Program-made: the position numbers and the translations under genes
The notes under the pieces: generated by a model
What the model saw: the letters and a program-made list of their open reading frames with translations, nothing else
Told to the model about the DNA's origin: nothing
Database searches by the model: none
NCBI GenBank assembly: GCA_023399275.1
Contig: JAEWQH010000033.1
Span: 1 to 26,733 of the forward strand
Direction: 5' to 3'
DNA from: Bacillota bacterium
GTDB taxonomy: Bacteria; Bacillota; Clostridia; Christensenellales; CAG-138
DNA: 26,733 bases
In this document: in pieces, positions 1 through 7,450 of the stretch
How positions within the stretch are numbered: the stretch's first letter is position 1
How the letters are laid out: every line of letters begins with the position of its first letter

Positions 1-39
1 GTTTATGGTATTTGCGTTTGTACTCGGCTTCTATGCTTG

Positions 40-948
40 TCAGGCCGCGTCTTTTTGCTCGCAGCGTACAAGCAAGCGGTTTGTGCCGTTGTTCTTGCAG
101 GTCATGAGCGTAAGTCCTGCCGTTCCGCGGTAGGAATCCAGCTCACTGAACGCATCCGGTGCGATCGATTTGATCTGATACACCTCATAGCGTACGCGCT
201 CGCCCGTGTCCGCATTGGTCAGGAAGAGCTCGCTTCCGACCGAGAGCTCGCTCAGGTCACCAAAATGCGCGCCGCTCTTGTAGTTGTGCCCGATCAGAAC
301 CAGATTGCCCTTTTCGTTTGGATCCGGCCCCTTATAGCGGCAGATCGAGATCTTGAGCAGCTTATACGACCACTTGCCAATGATGGGCAGCTCCTGATCG
401 ATCTCCGGGATCTCCAGGATGCCGATCAGCCCGTCGTCCCCCGTGGCCTTGATGATCTTCTGAATGGTCTCATCGAGGGCTGCGGAGTTTTCCGGCGCAT
501 CCGGCTGCACGTATTCGCCGGACTCGGTGGCTTCGTTCACCGAGCCGTCGTCCGCAAGGTGCTCGTTCGCCACCGCGGCTGCGTTTGCGTCCGCTGCGGT
601 CTGCTCATAGCCCTCCTCGCTCGGATCGGGCGTGGCAAACGGATCCTGGCTTGCGCTCTGCGTCGCTTCCGGCGTAAACGAGGCGGTAGGTTGAACCGTC
701 GCCTGCGCCTTATAGGCTTCGAGCAGCGCGTCGGCATTGCTTGCCGCAGCTTCCCCTTCGAAGAGCTTGATGCCAAGCAAAACCAGAGCTACGACGCCGA
801 GCAGGATCGCTGTGAGCCCGAGCGCACGGATGGCGCGCAGCTCACGGCGGTTTCCCTTGTTTCCAGATGCGTGGTGTTCCCTTCGGATGGCAGGCGGTCC
901 GCTCGTCTCTTCCCGCTTATGCCGCGGTGCGCTTTTTACGGATGCCAT
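40..948 (-). CDS. Sortase family transpeptidase
   Basis: This is a membrane-anchored cysteine transpeptidase that should cleave LPxTG-type sorting signals and join the protein to the cell wall on the outer face of the membrane. The 302-residue protein has a basic cytosolic N-terminus, one membrane segment at about residues 43-63, and a long Ser/Thr/Pro/Glu/Ala-rich linker to about 160. The sortase barrel follows, with catalytic His221 (in LIGHNYKSG), Cys284 (in TLMTC) and Arg291 or Arg295 shortly after it. The short loop between Cys and Arg resembles class B/D enzymes more than class A, but I cannot fix the class. The ATG has a GGGGG run about 8 nt upstream and lies inside the 3' end of the LPQTG gene (32-nt overlap), so the two are co-transcribed and probably co-translated. 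The adjacent LPQTG protein is the obvious substrate. Confidence 0.93.
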   Translation of the reverse strand: MASVKSAPRHKREETSGPPAIRREHHASGNKGNRRELRAIRALGLTAILLGVVALVLLGIKLFEGEAAASNADALLEAYKAQATVQPTASFTPEATQSASQDPFATPDPSEEGYEQTAADANAAAVANEHLADDGSVNEATESGEYVQPDAPENSAALDETIQKIIKATGDDGLIGILEIPEIDQELPIIGKWSYKLLKISICRYKGPDPNEKGNLVLIGHNYKSGAHFGDLSELSVGSELFLTNADTGERVRYEVYQIKSIAPDAFSELDSYRGTAGLTLMTCKNNGTNRLLVRCEQKDAA

Positions 949-2296
949 ACCAAACCCCCGCTGCGGCGAGGAGCGCCGCGGCCGAGCCGCCCAGGATATA
1001 GACCAGCGTCATATCCTGCCCTGTTTGCGGAAGCGAAGCCAGGCCGGAGATCTGGATGACGATCGGCACCTTGTTGCCCGTTTCGCTGTTGATCCAAGCG
1101 TAGAGCGTCGTGCCGGCCGTCGGGGTGTTGTAGCGCGCGTAGAGCTGGATTTTCGCTACACCGTTTGTCATCTTGGCGCGGTTGCTGTTGAGCGATGCGC
1201 TGGAGATCGACAGATATGAGGAGGACCAGCTCCAATGCGCCGTGCTGGTGCTGTCGCTGGTGACCACTGAGCCGTCGGCCTCGTGCAGCGTGAGCGTATA
1301 GTCGCCGTAGCGGTCACTCTTATTGAGCGCGGTATCGCCCTCGAGCGTGAGATAGCGGCTGGTGCGCACGGTGATGGTGGAGTCTTTATAGGTGCTGTAG
1401 CTTCCGGCGCCGGAGATCGTAGCGCGGATGACGGTCGTTTTGGGCGCGCTCACGCTGGCCGCCTGGAAGGTGGCGGTTGCAGTCATCTCCGTGGGGTTGA
1501 CGACCGTAAACGAAGTCGGCGCGGTGGTCAGACTTCCGGCAGTCGGGACACTGTTGCTCCAGGATACGCCGGAGGATGCGGTGATCAGGTTCCCGCCGTA
1601 CTGCACCTTGAGCTGCACGCTCTGCGTCGCCCCCACCGTGGTGAGCGCCTGCGAGGTTGGCGTGATGGTGATGATCGGCGTGACGTTGACGGTGCAGGTC
1701 TTGACCTGCGGCGTCGTGGAGCCCGCGGTGTTCGTCGCCGTAATCGTCGCCGAGCCTGCACCGACTGCGGTCACAAGGCCGCTTGTCGGGTCAACCGTTG
1801 CGACGTTGGTGTCGTTTGACGTCCAGGCAGTCGTGCTGCCGGTGGCAACGTTGCTGACGGTGAGCGTCTGGGAAGAGCCGCCCTCGAGATTGAGGGTGGT
1901 GGCGCTGATGCCCATCGTCGATACCGTGATGGTGATGTCAGCGCTGGTATATGTCCCTCCGGGGGTTTCGGTCGCAGCCACTCGGATCGTTGCGCTTGTG
2001 CCCGGGTTCAGCCCCGTAACCGTGGTTGTGGCGGCATCGACGCTGGAGAAGGAGACGTTTGCGCCGCCGGTCGGAGCCGACCAGGCATACGTCATTGTGC
2101 CGTCCGCCGTGCCGGTCAGCGTAGCGGTGAGATCAACCGTTCCGCCGACGGGAATCGTGTAGGACTGGCCGGCCCCTGGCGTGATGGTCACGGCGCTGAC
2201 GGCAGCCAGTGCCGTGCCGGGCAAGCCGACGACGACGAAGGCGAGCACGAGCATAGTCAGCAGCGCCGACGCCTTGAGAAGCAGGTTCTTTTTCAT
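917..2296 (-). CDS. LPQTG-anchored surface protein with bacterial Ig-like repeats
   Basis: This is a secreted, wall-anchored surface protein of 459 residues. A signal peptide covers about residues 1-31 (KK, hydrophobic core, cleavage after TALA). Four beta-rich Ig-like units follow, at roughly 32-125, 126-207, 208-310 and 311-418. The second is a clear Big_2 (BID_2) unit with the typical NVATVDPTSGLVTAVGAG pattern. The C-terminus is a complete sorting signal: LPQTG at 422-426, a hydrophobic stretch, then RKKR. The start at 2296 was chosen because AGGAGG lies 9 nt upstream and the signal peptide begins there; the frame is open 19 codons further but that extension has no ribosome site. Composition is Thr/Ser/Ala/Val-rich, as in stalk domains. 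It has no recognisable catalytic or ligand domain, so its function (adhesin, stalk or S-layer-like) is open. It sits directly before the sortase that should process it. Confidence 0.93.
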   Translation of the reverse strand: MKKNLLLKASALLTMLVLAFVVVGLPGTALAAVSAVTITPGAGQSYTIPVGGTVDLTATLTGTADGTMTYAWSAPTGGANVSFSSVDAATTTVTGLNPGTSATIRVAATETPGGTYTSADITITVSTMGISATTLNLEGGSSQTLTVSNVATGSTTAWTSNDTNVATVDPTSGLVTAVGAGSATITATNTAGSTTPQVKTCTVNVTPIITITPTSQALTTVGATQSVQLKVQYGGNLITASSGVSWSNSVPTAGSLTTAPTSFTVVNPTEMTATATFQAASVSAPKTTVIRATISGAGSYSTYKDSTITVRTSRYLTLEGDTALNKSDRYGDYTLTLHEADGSVVTSDSTSTAHWSWSSSYLSISSASLNSNRAKMTNGVAKIQLYARYNTPTAGTTLYAWINSETGNKVPIVIQISGLASLPQTGQDMTLVYILGGSAAALLAAAGVWYGIRKKRTAA

Positions 2297-2335
2297 TTTG
2301 TAATTCCTCCTAATTAATCGGAGTGCCAGATTCGG

Positions 2336-2353
2336 ATGAAACGGGAGTTTCAT
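2336..2353 (-). repeat. Perfect 7-bp stem-loop in the surface-protein leader
   Basis: ATGAAAC and GTTTCAT form a perfect inverted repeat around a 4-nt loop. With the promoter at 2365-2393, transcription should start near 2358, so this hairpin would form a few nucleotides from the 5' end of the mRNA, about 40 nt before the ribosome site. It could stabilise the transcript or be a repressor site. It has no U-run and is not a terminator. Confidence 0.5.
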
Positions 2354-2364
2354 GGACTGATACC

Positions 2365-2393
2365 ATCATACGGATGCGCCCGTATAAAGTCAA
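2365..2393 (-). promoter_or_regulatory. Sigma-A-type promoter of the LPQTG protein-sortase operon
   Basis: On the minus strand the -35 is TTGACT (2388-2393) and the -10 is TATGAT (2365-2370), with a 17-bp spacer. Each hexamer is one mismatch from consensus. The predicted start near 2358 gives a leader of about 60 nt before the ATG at 2296. Confidence 0.75.
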
Positions 2394-2479
2394 CAAGCGT
2401 GTCGAATCGTTTTCTCTTTCTTAACGGGTTTGTAACGAAAACGCCGACTTTTTGTGAAATATGTATATATGTTTATGTC

Positions 2480-2500
2480 AAAAAGCAGCATTCCCGCCGC
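2480..2500 (-). terminator. Weak possible terminator after the nucleoside kinase
   Basis: On the minus strand GCGGC pairs with GCTGC (one G-U) around a 6-nt loop and is followed by TTTTT, just 9 nt after the nucleoside-kinase stop codon. The stem is only 5 bp, so this is a weak call, but position and orientation fit. Confidence 0.35.
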
Positions 2501-2508
2501 CGTATGCC

Positions 2509-4221
2509 TCAACGGTAGAAGGTGTTTCCGCCGATGAACTCGCGCAGAATCGATGTGGGCGGGATCTCATCCTCCACGTTCGCCTCGACGAAATAGTTGA
2601 GAAATTTTACGATGGACCGCGCCTCGTCATAGTATGCGCTCTCGGGCTGCACCGTACTCAGCAGCGGGAAGATATGCTTTTTCAGCACGGCCGGCTCATA
2701 GATGAGCGTGGTGTTGATCAGCGCGTCCGCGTCCTCCTGAAACGGGAAGATCCACTTCTCCTCGCCCGCGCGCACGCTGTCCCACATGGAGAGCGTGCGC
2801 TCGACGGAGGCGCCGCGCGTCTCGTGGTCGCGCACCATGCGGCGGATCAGCCGCAGATATGTGGTGGGCACGCGGTTGTGGTCGTCGAGGTTGAGCGTGG
2901 TCAGCGCGGAGACATAGAGCCGGAAGAGCAGCTTTTTATCGACCGTCTCCGGCAGCAGCAGCGGGTTGAGCCCGTGCAGCCCCTCTATCACCAACGGCGT
3001 GCTCTCGTCCACGCGCAGCTTATGCCCCGCCGCGCAGCGCTGCTGGCGGATGAAGTCAAACCGCGGCAGCTCCACCTCTTCACCGCGAAGCAGGCGGGTG
3101 AGATCCTCCTGGAACTGCGGGATGTCTAGAGTCGCGATATCCTCGAGGTCGATCGTTCCGTCCGGCCCGGGCACGAGCTGTTCGCGGTTGAGGTAGTAGT
3201 CGTCCAGCGATACCAGAACGGGCGTCTTTCCGTGGACGCGCAGCTGCGTGCAGAGGCGGTTTGCGCTCGTGGTCTTGCCGCTGCTCGACGGCCCGGCGAT
3301 GAGGATGGCGCGCGCGCCGCGGCGAACGATCTCGTCCGCCAGCTGGGCGAAGCGCTTTTCGTGCAGCGCCTCGTTGACGCGAATCAGCGTGCGCACTTCG
3401 CCGCTGAGCACCATATCGTTGAGGTCGGCCACCACGGCGCAGTGCATAAGCCTGCCCCACTCCTCGCTCTCGGAGAAGATGCCGGCAAGCCGCGGCAGGG
3501 AGACGTGCCTTGCAGGCTTATTGGGATCCGCCGCCGAAGGACGCAACAGCAGCAGGCCGCCCTTTTGCGCCTGCAGGTCAAAGACCGAAGCATAGCCCGT
3601 GCTCGGCGCCATTTCACCATAAAAGTAGTCCACATAGTCGTCCTGCCGATATACGTCGAAATAGGAAAACTGGCGGTATTTCAGCAGGCGCACCTTATCT
3701 TCCTGCCCATCCGCGGAAAAGAAGTCGATCGCGTCGTCGATATCCACGCGCTTACGCTCCAGCGTGAGATCGGCGGATACGATCTCGCGCATGGCCTTTT
3801 TGATGCGGTCGACGTCCTGCTGGCTCAGGCGCTGCCCTTCGCCCACGCTGGCAAAGAGCCCCGCGCCGACCGCGTAGTTGATGCGCACACGCGTCTTTGG
3901 GTAGAGCTCGCGCATGGCGAGGAGGAAGACAAACAACATCGTGCGCTCATAGACCCGGTTGCCGCGCGCGCTGTCATAGCGCAGCAGCGTCACCACGCCG
4001 CCCGATGCGCGTATGGCGCGGCGAAGCGGTGCGCCGTGGCCATTTCCCGCGCTGTCCGCGCGCAACGGGACATAGTTGAGCGTGAAGGTCTCCCCCGCGA
4101 TGTTGGCCGCGAGCGGGCGCGTTTTCAAATCCGCACTGTCGAGGTCCAGCCGGCGAACGATATCCAAAAGGCGCTCGCCCGCCGCGACTTCAGTTGCGAT
4201 GCCGTCTATGGTCAGCTGCAT
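2509..4221 (-). CDS. Nucleoside (uridine-type) kinase with TGS-like N-terminus
   Basis: This is a P-loop kinase of the uridine kinase/phosphoribulokinase type, expected to phosphorylate a nucleoside with ATP or GTP in the cytosol. The first 60 or so residues resemble the TGS fold and residues 60-230 the second additional domain of threonyl-tRNA synthetase, an arrangement known in clostridial and Thermotoga nucleoside kinases. The kinase domain follows, with Walker A GPSSSGKTT at 310-318, SLDDYY at 338-343 (uridine kinase signature), and IEGLHGLNP near 414. At 570 residues it matches this long family, not the 210-residue Udk. The ATG has GGAGG 7 nt upstream. It lies 49 nt after the pyrophosphatase gene and is probably in its operon. 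The substrate is not certain, and the synthetase-like half has no catalytic synthetase core. Confidence 0.88.
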   Translation of the reverse strand: MQLTIDGIATEVAAGERLLDIVRRLDLDSADLKTRPLAANIAGETFTLNYVPLRADSAGNGHGAPLRRAIRASGGVVTLLRYDSARGNRVYERTMLFVFLLAMRELYPKTRVRINYAVGAGLFASVGEGQRLSQQDVDRIKKAMREIVSADLTLERKRVDIDDAIDFFSADGQEDKVRLLKYRQFSYFDVYRQDDYVDYFYGEMAPSTGYASVFDLQAQKGGLLLLRPSAADPNKPARHVSLPRLAGIFSESEEWGRLMHCAVVADLNDMVLSGEVRTLIRVNEALHEKRFAQLADEIVRRGARAILIAGPSSSGKTTSANRLCTQLRVHGKTPVLVSLDDYYLNREQLVPGPDGTIDLEDIATLDIPQFQEDLTRLLRGEEVELPRFDFIRQQRCAAGHKLRVDESTPLVIEGLHGLNPLLLPETVDKKLLFRLYVSALTTLNLDDHNRVPTTYLRLIRRMVRDHETRGASVERTLSMWDSVRAGEEKWIFPFQEDADALINTTLIYEPAVLKKHIFPLLSTVQPESAYYDEARSIVKFLNYFVEANVEDEIPPTSILREFIGGNTFYR

Positions 4222-4270
4222 ATTCTTTCCTCCTGTGTATCGGTGTATCGGCCGGGCCGACGGCGCATGC

Positions 4271-5884
4271 TCAGCCCCAGAGCAGCGACAGCGCGGGCAC
4301 GACCTGCTTTTTGCGGGAGATCACGCCCGGCAAAAACGCGGTGTTTTCCTTAAACGAGGCGTTGAACGCCAGCTCGATCGAGTCCAGATCTCCAACGACG
4401 ATGAGCTGCGAGCCCTCCTTGAGCACGTCGGTCAGCATCAGCAGCATCATATCGTAGCTATGCTGCTCGCTTTCGCGCTCCATGAGCGCGATAAACTCCG
4501 CCTTGCGCACCGAGAGCGCCTCGGTATCCAGCGATGTGATCTGCGAGATGCCGATGGAGTGGCCCGCGATTTGAAACTGCTTGAAGTCCGCAAAGAAGAG
4601 CGCGTCGAGATCGTGCGCCTCCGTCGGGGAAACGGAGAAGATCTCCTGCCCCAGCGCCTCGAGCGACAGCCCCGCGATCTTCGCCATGCGCTGCGCCATC
4701 GCGCGGTCTATGGCCGTGCTGGTGGGGGACTTAAATACGACGGTATCGGTTACGATAGCGGCGGCGAGCAGCCCTGCGAGCTTCTTGCTCGGCATCACAC
4801 CGCGCTCGAAATACATGCTCGTGATGATGGTGCAGGTGCTGCCTACGGGCTCGTTTCGCACATAGACCGGCGCGTCCGTCTCCACCTCGGCAAGGCGGTG
4901 GTGGTCGATGATCTCCAGAATCTCCGCCTGCTCCAGCCCGGGCACGGACTGGTGCAGCTCGTTGTGGTCCACCAGCACCACGCGCTTTCTCTTGGGGCGC
5001 AGCAAGTGAAAGCGCGAGAGCGTACCGACCACGCGGTCATCCCCGTCGAGGATGGGATAGCTGCGGTAGCGCGACTTAAGCGTAGCCTCGCGCACGTCGT
5101 CGAGATAGTCCGTCAGATGGAAGGAGACGAGGTTCTCCCTGCGGCAGATATGCGAAACCGGCACGGCGAGAACGGCAAGGCGCGACGCGGTATATGCGTC
5201 AAACGGCGTGGAGATGACGCAGGTTCCGTGCCCGGCGGACGCGAGCTGCGCATCTACCTCGCTTTCGCACACGATGAGCGCGGCGGCGCGCCGCTCCAGC
5301 GCGCGGGCGATCACCTCCGGCTGGTTGCCGCAGAGCACGACGCTATCCTGCGTGATCTGCGGCGGGCCCGCATGCGTCGGCAGCGCGACGACCAGCGAAC
5401 CGGAGAGCACGGCCTGCTGCGTGTCTGCGGAGACGAGCCGCCCGTCCAGACAGGCCAGCAGGTTGAAAAGCGGAATGTTTTCGATCCGGCTGCTCTTGAC
5501 AAAGCGCATGTCGTAGGCCGCGATCTCCTCCGGCGTGAGCATGCCATAGAGGCGGCCATCCTCGTCCGTCACCGGCAGCGTCGGCACACCGGCGGAGTCC
5601 GTCACAAGGGTTTGCCAGGCGTGGAACACGCTGACCGCCGCAGAGAGGATGGGCGGCGTGTCATAGTCCAGGTCCGAAACCTGCGTGCGCACGTTGCGCA
5701 GCAGCATCGGCGCGGGAAAGCCGAACTTTTGCAGCAGCATCTCCGTCTGATCGCTCAGCTCGCCGATGCGCGCCGCCGTATAGGCGCGCTCGCCCAGCGC
5801 ATTTTTGAGCATGGCGTAGGAGATCGCCGCGACGATGGAGTCCGTGTCCGGATTTCGATGCCCCGTAATATAAATCGGTTCCAT
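4271..5884 (-). CDS. ppaC: Family II (Mn-dependent) inorganic pyrophosphatase with CBS and DRTGG domains
   Basis: This enzyme hydrolyses pyrophosphate to phosphate in the cytosol and pulls biosynthetic reactions forward. The DHH-type catalytic domain is split by a regulatory insert. The N-terminal metal motif GHRNPDTDS has His9, Asp13 and Asp15. A first CBS unit lies at about 65-125, a DRTGG-like region at about 125-235 and a second CBS unit at about 240-295. The catalytic domain resumes with DHNE (306-309), DHH (327-329) and Asp380, and ends with the substrate-binding SRKKQ (523-527). All expected metal ligands are present. At 537 residues it has the length of the nucleotide-regulated CBS-PPases, which AMP/ADP inhibit and diadenosine polyphosphates or ATP can activate. 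The ATG follows GGAGG by 4 nt, and a promoter lies at 5932-5960. Confidence 0.95.
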   Translation of the reverse strand: MEPIYITGHRNPDTDSIVAAISYAMLKNALGERAYTAARIGELSDQTEMLLQKFGFPAPMLLRNVRTQVSDLDYDTPPILSAAVSVFHAWQTLVTDSAGVPTLPVTDEDGRLYGMLTPEEIAAYDMRFVKSSRIENIPLFNLLACLDGRLVSADTQQAVLSGSLVVALPTHAGPPQITQDSVVLCGNQPEVIARALERRAAALIVCESEVDAQLASAGHGTCVISTPFDAYTASRLAVLAVPVSHICRRENLVSFHLTDYLDDVREATLKSRYRSYPILDGDDRVVGTLSRFHLLRPKRKRVVLVDHNELHQSVPGLEQAEILEIIDHHRLAEVETDAPVYVRNEPVGSTCTIITSMYFERGVMPSKKLAGLLAAAIVTDTVVFKSPTSTAIDRAMAQRMAKIAGLSLEALGQEIFSVSPTEAHDLDALFFADFKQFQIAGHSIGISQITSLDTEALSVRKAEFIALMERESEQHSYDMMLLMLTDVLKEGSQLIVVGDLDSIELAFNASFKENTAFLPGVISRKKQVVPALSLLWG

Positions 5885-5931
5885 GCGTCCTCCATATCGT
5901 CCGCCGCGCAGCAGCGGTGTTTTGTTCTTTT

Positions 5932-5960
5932 ATTTTAGCCCCAACGGCGCGCGTTTACAA
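5932..5960 (-). promoter_or_regulatory. Promoter of the pyrophosphatase-nucleoside kinase operon
   Basis: On the minus strand the -35 is TTGTAA (5955-5960) and the -10 is TAAAAT (5932-5937), with a 17-bp spacer. An AT-rich initiation region follows, and the leader before the ATG at 5884 is about 40 nt. Confidence 0.65.
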
Positions 5961-6016
5961 GCGCATGCGGCTGCGCCGCCGGCGAATCTTCATCCGCCCC
6001 GGACGAACCCGCCCGG

Positions 6017-6052
6017 AAAAAAAGCAAGACGGACGGCCGCCCGCCGCCCGCC
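6017..6052 (-). terminator. Rho-independent terminator of degV
   Basis: On the minus strand GGCGGGCGGC pairs with GCCGTCCGTC over 10 bp (two G-U pairs) around a 5-nt loop. TTGC and seven T follow. It lies 35 nt past the degV stop codon and separates degV from the pyrophosphatase promoter. Confidence 0.8.
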
Positions 6053-6087
6053 TGGATCACACGAAACCCCGCCTTTCTGGCGATGGG

Positions 6088-6954
6088 TTACCGCTCGCTT
6101 GCGATGAAGAAAAGCGCGATGGTACCGGGGCCGGAATGCGCGCCGATGCTCGTGCCGATATCGTCGATATGGATCAGCATATCCGGGTATGCCTCGTGCA
6201 CCAGCCCCGCGACGTATTCCGCATCCGCCTTTGCCGCGCAGTGGCCGATGAAAACAGTGTCCGTCGCGCTTGTGTCCACGGTCTTCTCCATATGCTCAAA
6301 CAGCGCGCGCAGGGATTTCTTCCTGCCCTGTACTTTTTCGACCGCCACGAGCGCGCCCTCGTTGTCCACATGCATGACTGGCTTGATGTTGAGGATGGTG
6401 GCGATGGCCGCCGTCGCGCCGCCGATCCGCCCGCCGCGCTTGAGGTAGACGAGGTCGTCCACCGTGAACCAGTGGGCAAACTTCAGCTTGTTCTCCTCCA
6501 CCCAGGCAGCGAGCTCCTCGAGGCGCATCTGGCCGTGCTTACGCGCGGCATAGTAGACCATCAGCCCCTCGCCAAGGGAAGCGGCAAGGGAATCGATGAC
6601 GATGACCTTGCGATCCGGATACTTCGCGCCGAGCTCCTCGGCGGCATGAAAGGCGGACTGTACCGTGCCGGAGAGCTTGGAGGAAAAGCCGATGTAGAGC
6701 ACGTCCTCGCCGGCCTGCAGTACCGGTTCAAACGCCTCGACGAACGCAAAAGTATTCACCTGCGCCGTGGTTGCCGCGACACCCGCGCGCATTTTTTCGA
6801 AGAAGGTCTCGATCGGCATATCCGACCGGCCGGGAATATAGAAATACTCCTTCTCCTCCATGGTGAATCCCATTGGAAGCACGGTCACATGCAGCTGCTC
6901 GGCAAACGTCGCCGGCAGGTCGCTGGTCGCGTCGGTAAAGATTCGGTAACTCAT
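6088..6954 (-). CDS. DegV family fatty-acid-binding protein
   Basis: DegV/FakB proteins bind a fatty acid and, in the characterised FakAB system, present it to the kinase FakA to make acyl-phosphate for phospholipid synthesis. This 288-residue protein shows the family hallmarks: TDATSDLP at residues 6-13, TTAQV near 63, GFSSKLSGT near 92, and DDLVYLKRGGRIG near 165-178. The C-terminal lobe carries the HSGPGT motif that contacts the lipid carboxylate. The start at 6954 was chosen because GAGG lies 6 nt upstream and the strand starts directly with the family's N-terminal beta strand; an in-frame ATG 8 codons earlier lacks a ribosome site. No FakA-like kinase lies in the window, so the partner must be elsewhere. 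It has its own promoter and terminator. Confidence 0.93.
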   Translation of the reverse strand: MSYRIFTDATSDLPATFAEQLHVTVLPMGFTMEEKEYFYIPGRSDMPIETFFEKMRAGVAATTAQVNTFAFVEAFEPVLQAGEDVLYIGFSSKLSGTVQSAFHAAEELGAKYPDRKVIVIDSLAASLGEGLMVYYAARKHGQMRLEELAAWVEENKLKFAHWFTVDDLVYLKRGGRIGGATAAIATILNIKPVMHVDNEGALVAVEKVQGRKKSLRALFEHMEKTVDTSATDTVFIGHCAAKADAEYVAGLVHEAYPDMLIHIDDIGTSIGAHSGPGTIALFFIASER

Positions 6955-7000
6955 GTGTTGCCTCGTTTCCGCGCGCATGCGTGCGCGCTATAGTAATGAT

Positions 7001-7033
7001 TGCGGGCGCCGCGCAGAAGGATATCCGCCCGCA
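7001..7033 (-). repeat. 8-bp inverted repeat in the degV leader
   Basis: TGCGGGCG and CGCCCGCA are perfect complements separated by 17 nt. They fall inside the leader of about 95 nt expected from the promoter at 7058-7086. No U-run follows, so this is a leader hairpin or protein site rather than a terminator. Confidence 0.45.
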
Positions 7034-7057
7034 GGAATGCGATTTCGATTTTTTTAC

Positions 7058-7086
7058 ATTTTACCGTGGTTTTTTTCGACTGGCAA
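7058..7086 (-). promoter_or_regulatory. Promoter of degV
   Basis: On the minus strand TTGCCA (7081-7086) and TAAAAT (7058-7063) are separated by 17 bp, each with one mismatch to consensus. A-rich DNA surrounds them. The start would be near 7051. Confidence 0.65.
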
Positions 7087-7158
7087 GCTTTTCCCCTGCT
7101 TCGTGATTTGGAAAATGAAACCAGAAGCGGCGCGCGTCTGTTATGCGGACGGCTGTTG

Positions 7159-7167
7159 TGGTATAAT
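7159..7167 (+). promoter_or_regulatory. Extended -10 promoter, upstream copy
   Basis: TGG followed by a perfect TATAAT (7162-7167) makes an extended -10 element. No good -35 is seen 17 bp upstream, as is common for extended -10 promoters. It faces the TIGR01906-type gene, about 280 nt away, and the terminator-like hairpin at 7204-7228 lies between. Confidence 0.55.
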
Positions 7168-7203
7168 CCTCGAAACGTAGCGCGTTTTGCCGGATTTGCG
7201 GCA

Positions 7204-7228
7204 AATCTGCAACAGATTGCGCTTTTTT
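7204..7228 (+). terminator. Terminator- or attenuator-like hairpin between two promoters
   Basis: AATCTG and CAGATT pair perfectly around a 3-nt loop and are followed by GCGC and six T. An overlapping alternative stem (TTGCCG/CGGCAA, ending at about 7205) uses part of the left arm. The stem is short and AU-rich, so efficiency is doubtful. It would end a transcript from 7162-7167 after about 55 nt. Confidence 0.4.
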
Positions 7229-7248
7229 CGGCAGAAAAACCGCCGCTG

Positions 7249-7257
7249 TGCTATAAT
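7249..7257 (+). promoter_or_regulatory. Extended -10 promoter, downstream copy
   Basis: TGC followed by a perfect TATAAT (7252-7257) forms a second extended -10 element, 90 bp after the first and beyond the hairpin at 7204-7228. The leader from here to the ATG at 7451 would be about 185 nt. Confidence 0.6.
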
Positions 7258-7398
7258 AGCGCTGCGCGCAAAAGGCCGCAAAGAAGCCGCGCCGCCCGCA
7301 TGGTCGCCTGGAAAACCAGCCCCTCGCCGCGCGGTAAAAGGGGGAAGGCGCAGCCCGATACGGTCTTATTTCATATTGATAACATCGATTGCAAAAAG

Positions 7399-7418
7399 CG
7401 CCCTCCACAAAGGGGGCG
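7399..7418 (+). repeat. GC-rich hairpin just before the ribosome site
   Basis: CGCCCTC and GGGGGCG pair over 7 bp (one G-U) with a 6-nt loop. The hairpin ends about 15 nt before the GAAGGAG ribosome site of the gene at 7451. No T-run follows. It may shape ribosome access or mRNA stability. Confidence 0.35.
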
Positions 7419-7450
7419 GCAACCTGTTTCGTTGAAGGAGAACTGGATTC

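Noticed and set aside
4076..5938. A 620-codon open frame on the plus strand opposite the pyrophosphatase
   Set aside because: It is rich in Arg/His/Ala without recognisable motifs and lies antisense to a gene with complete catalytic motifs. Long shadow frames are expected in GC-rich DNA.
6955..6978. An upstream ATG start for degV at 6978
   Set aside because: It adds eight residues before the conserved strand and has no ribosome site. GAGG precedes the ATG at 6954.
7399..7418. The hairpin before the gene at 7451 as a minus-strand terminator
   Set aside because: On the minus strand it is followed by TTTTT, but the stem gains an A-C mismatch and no minus-strand gene reads into it.
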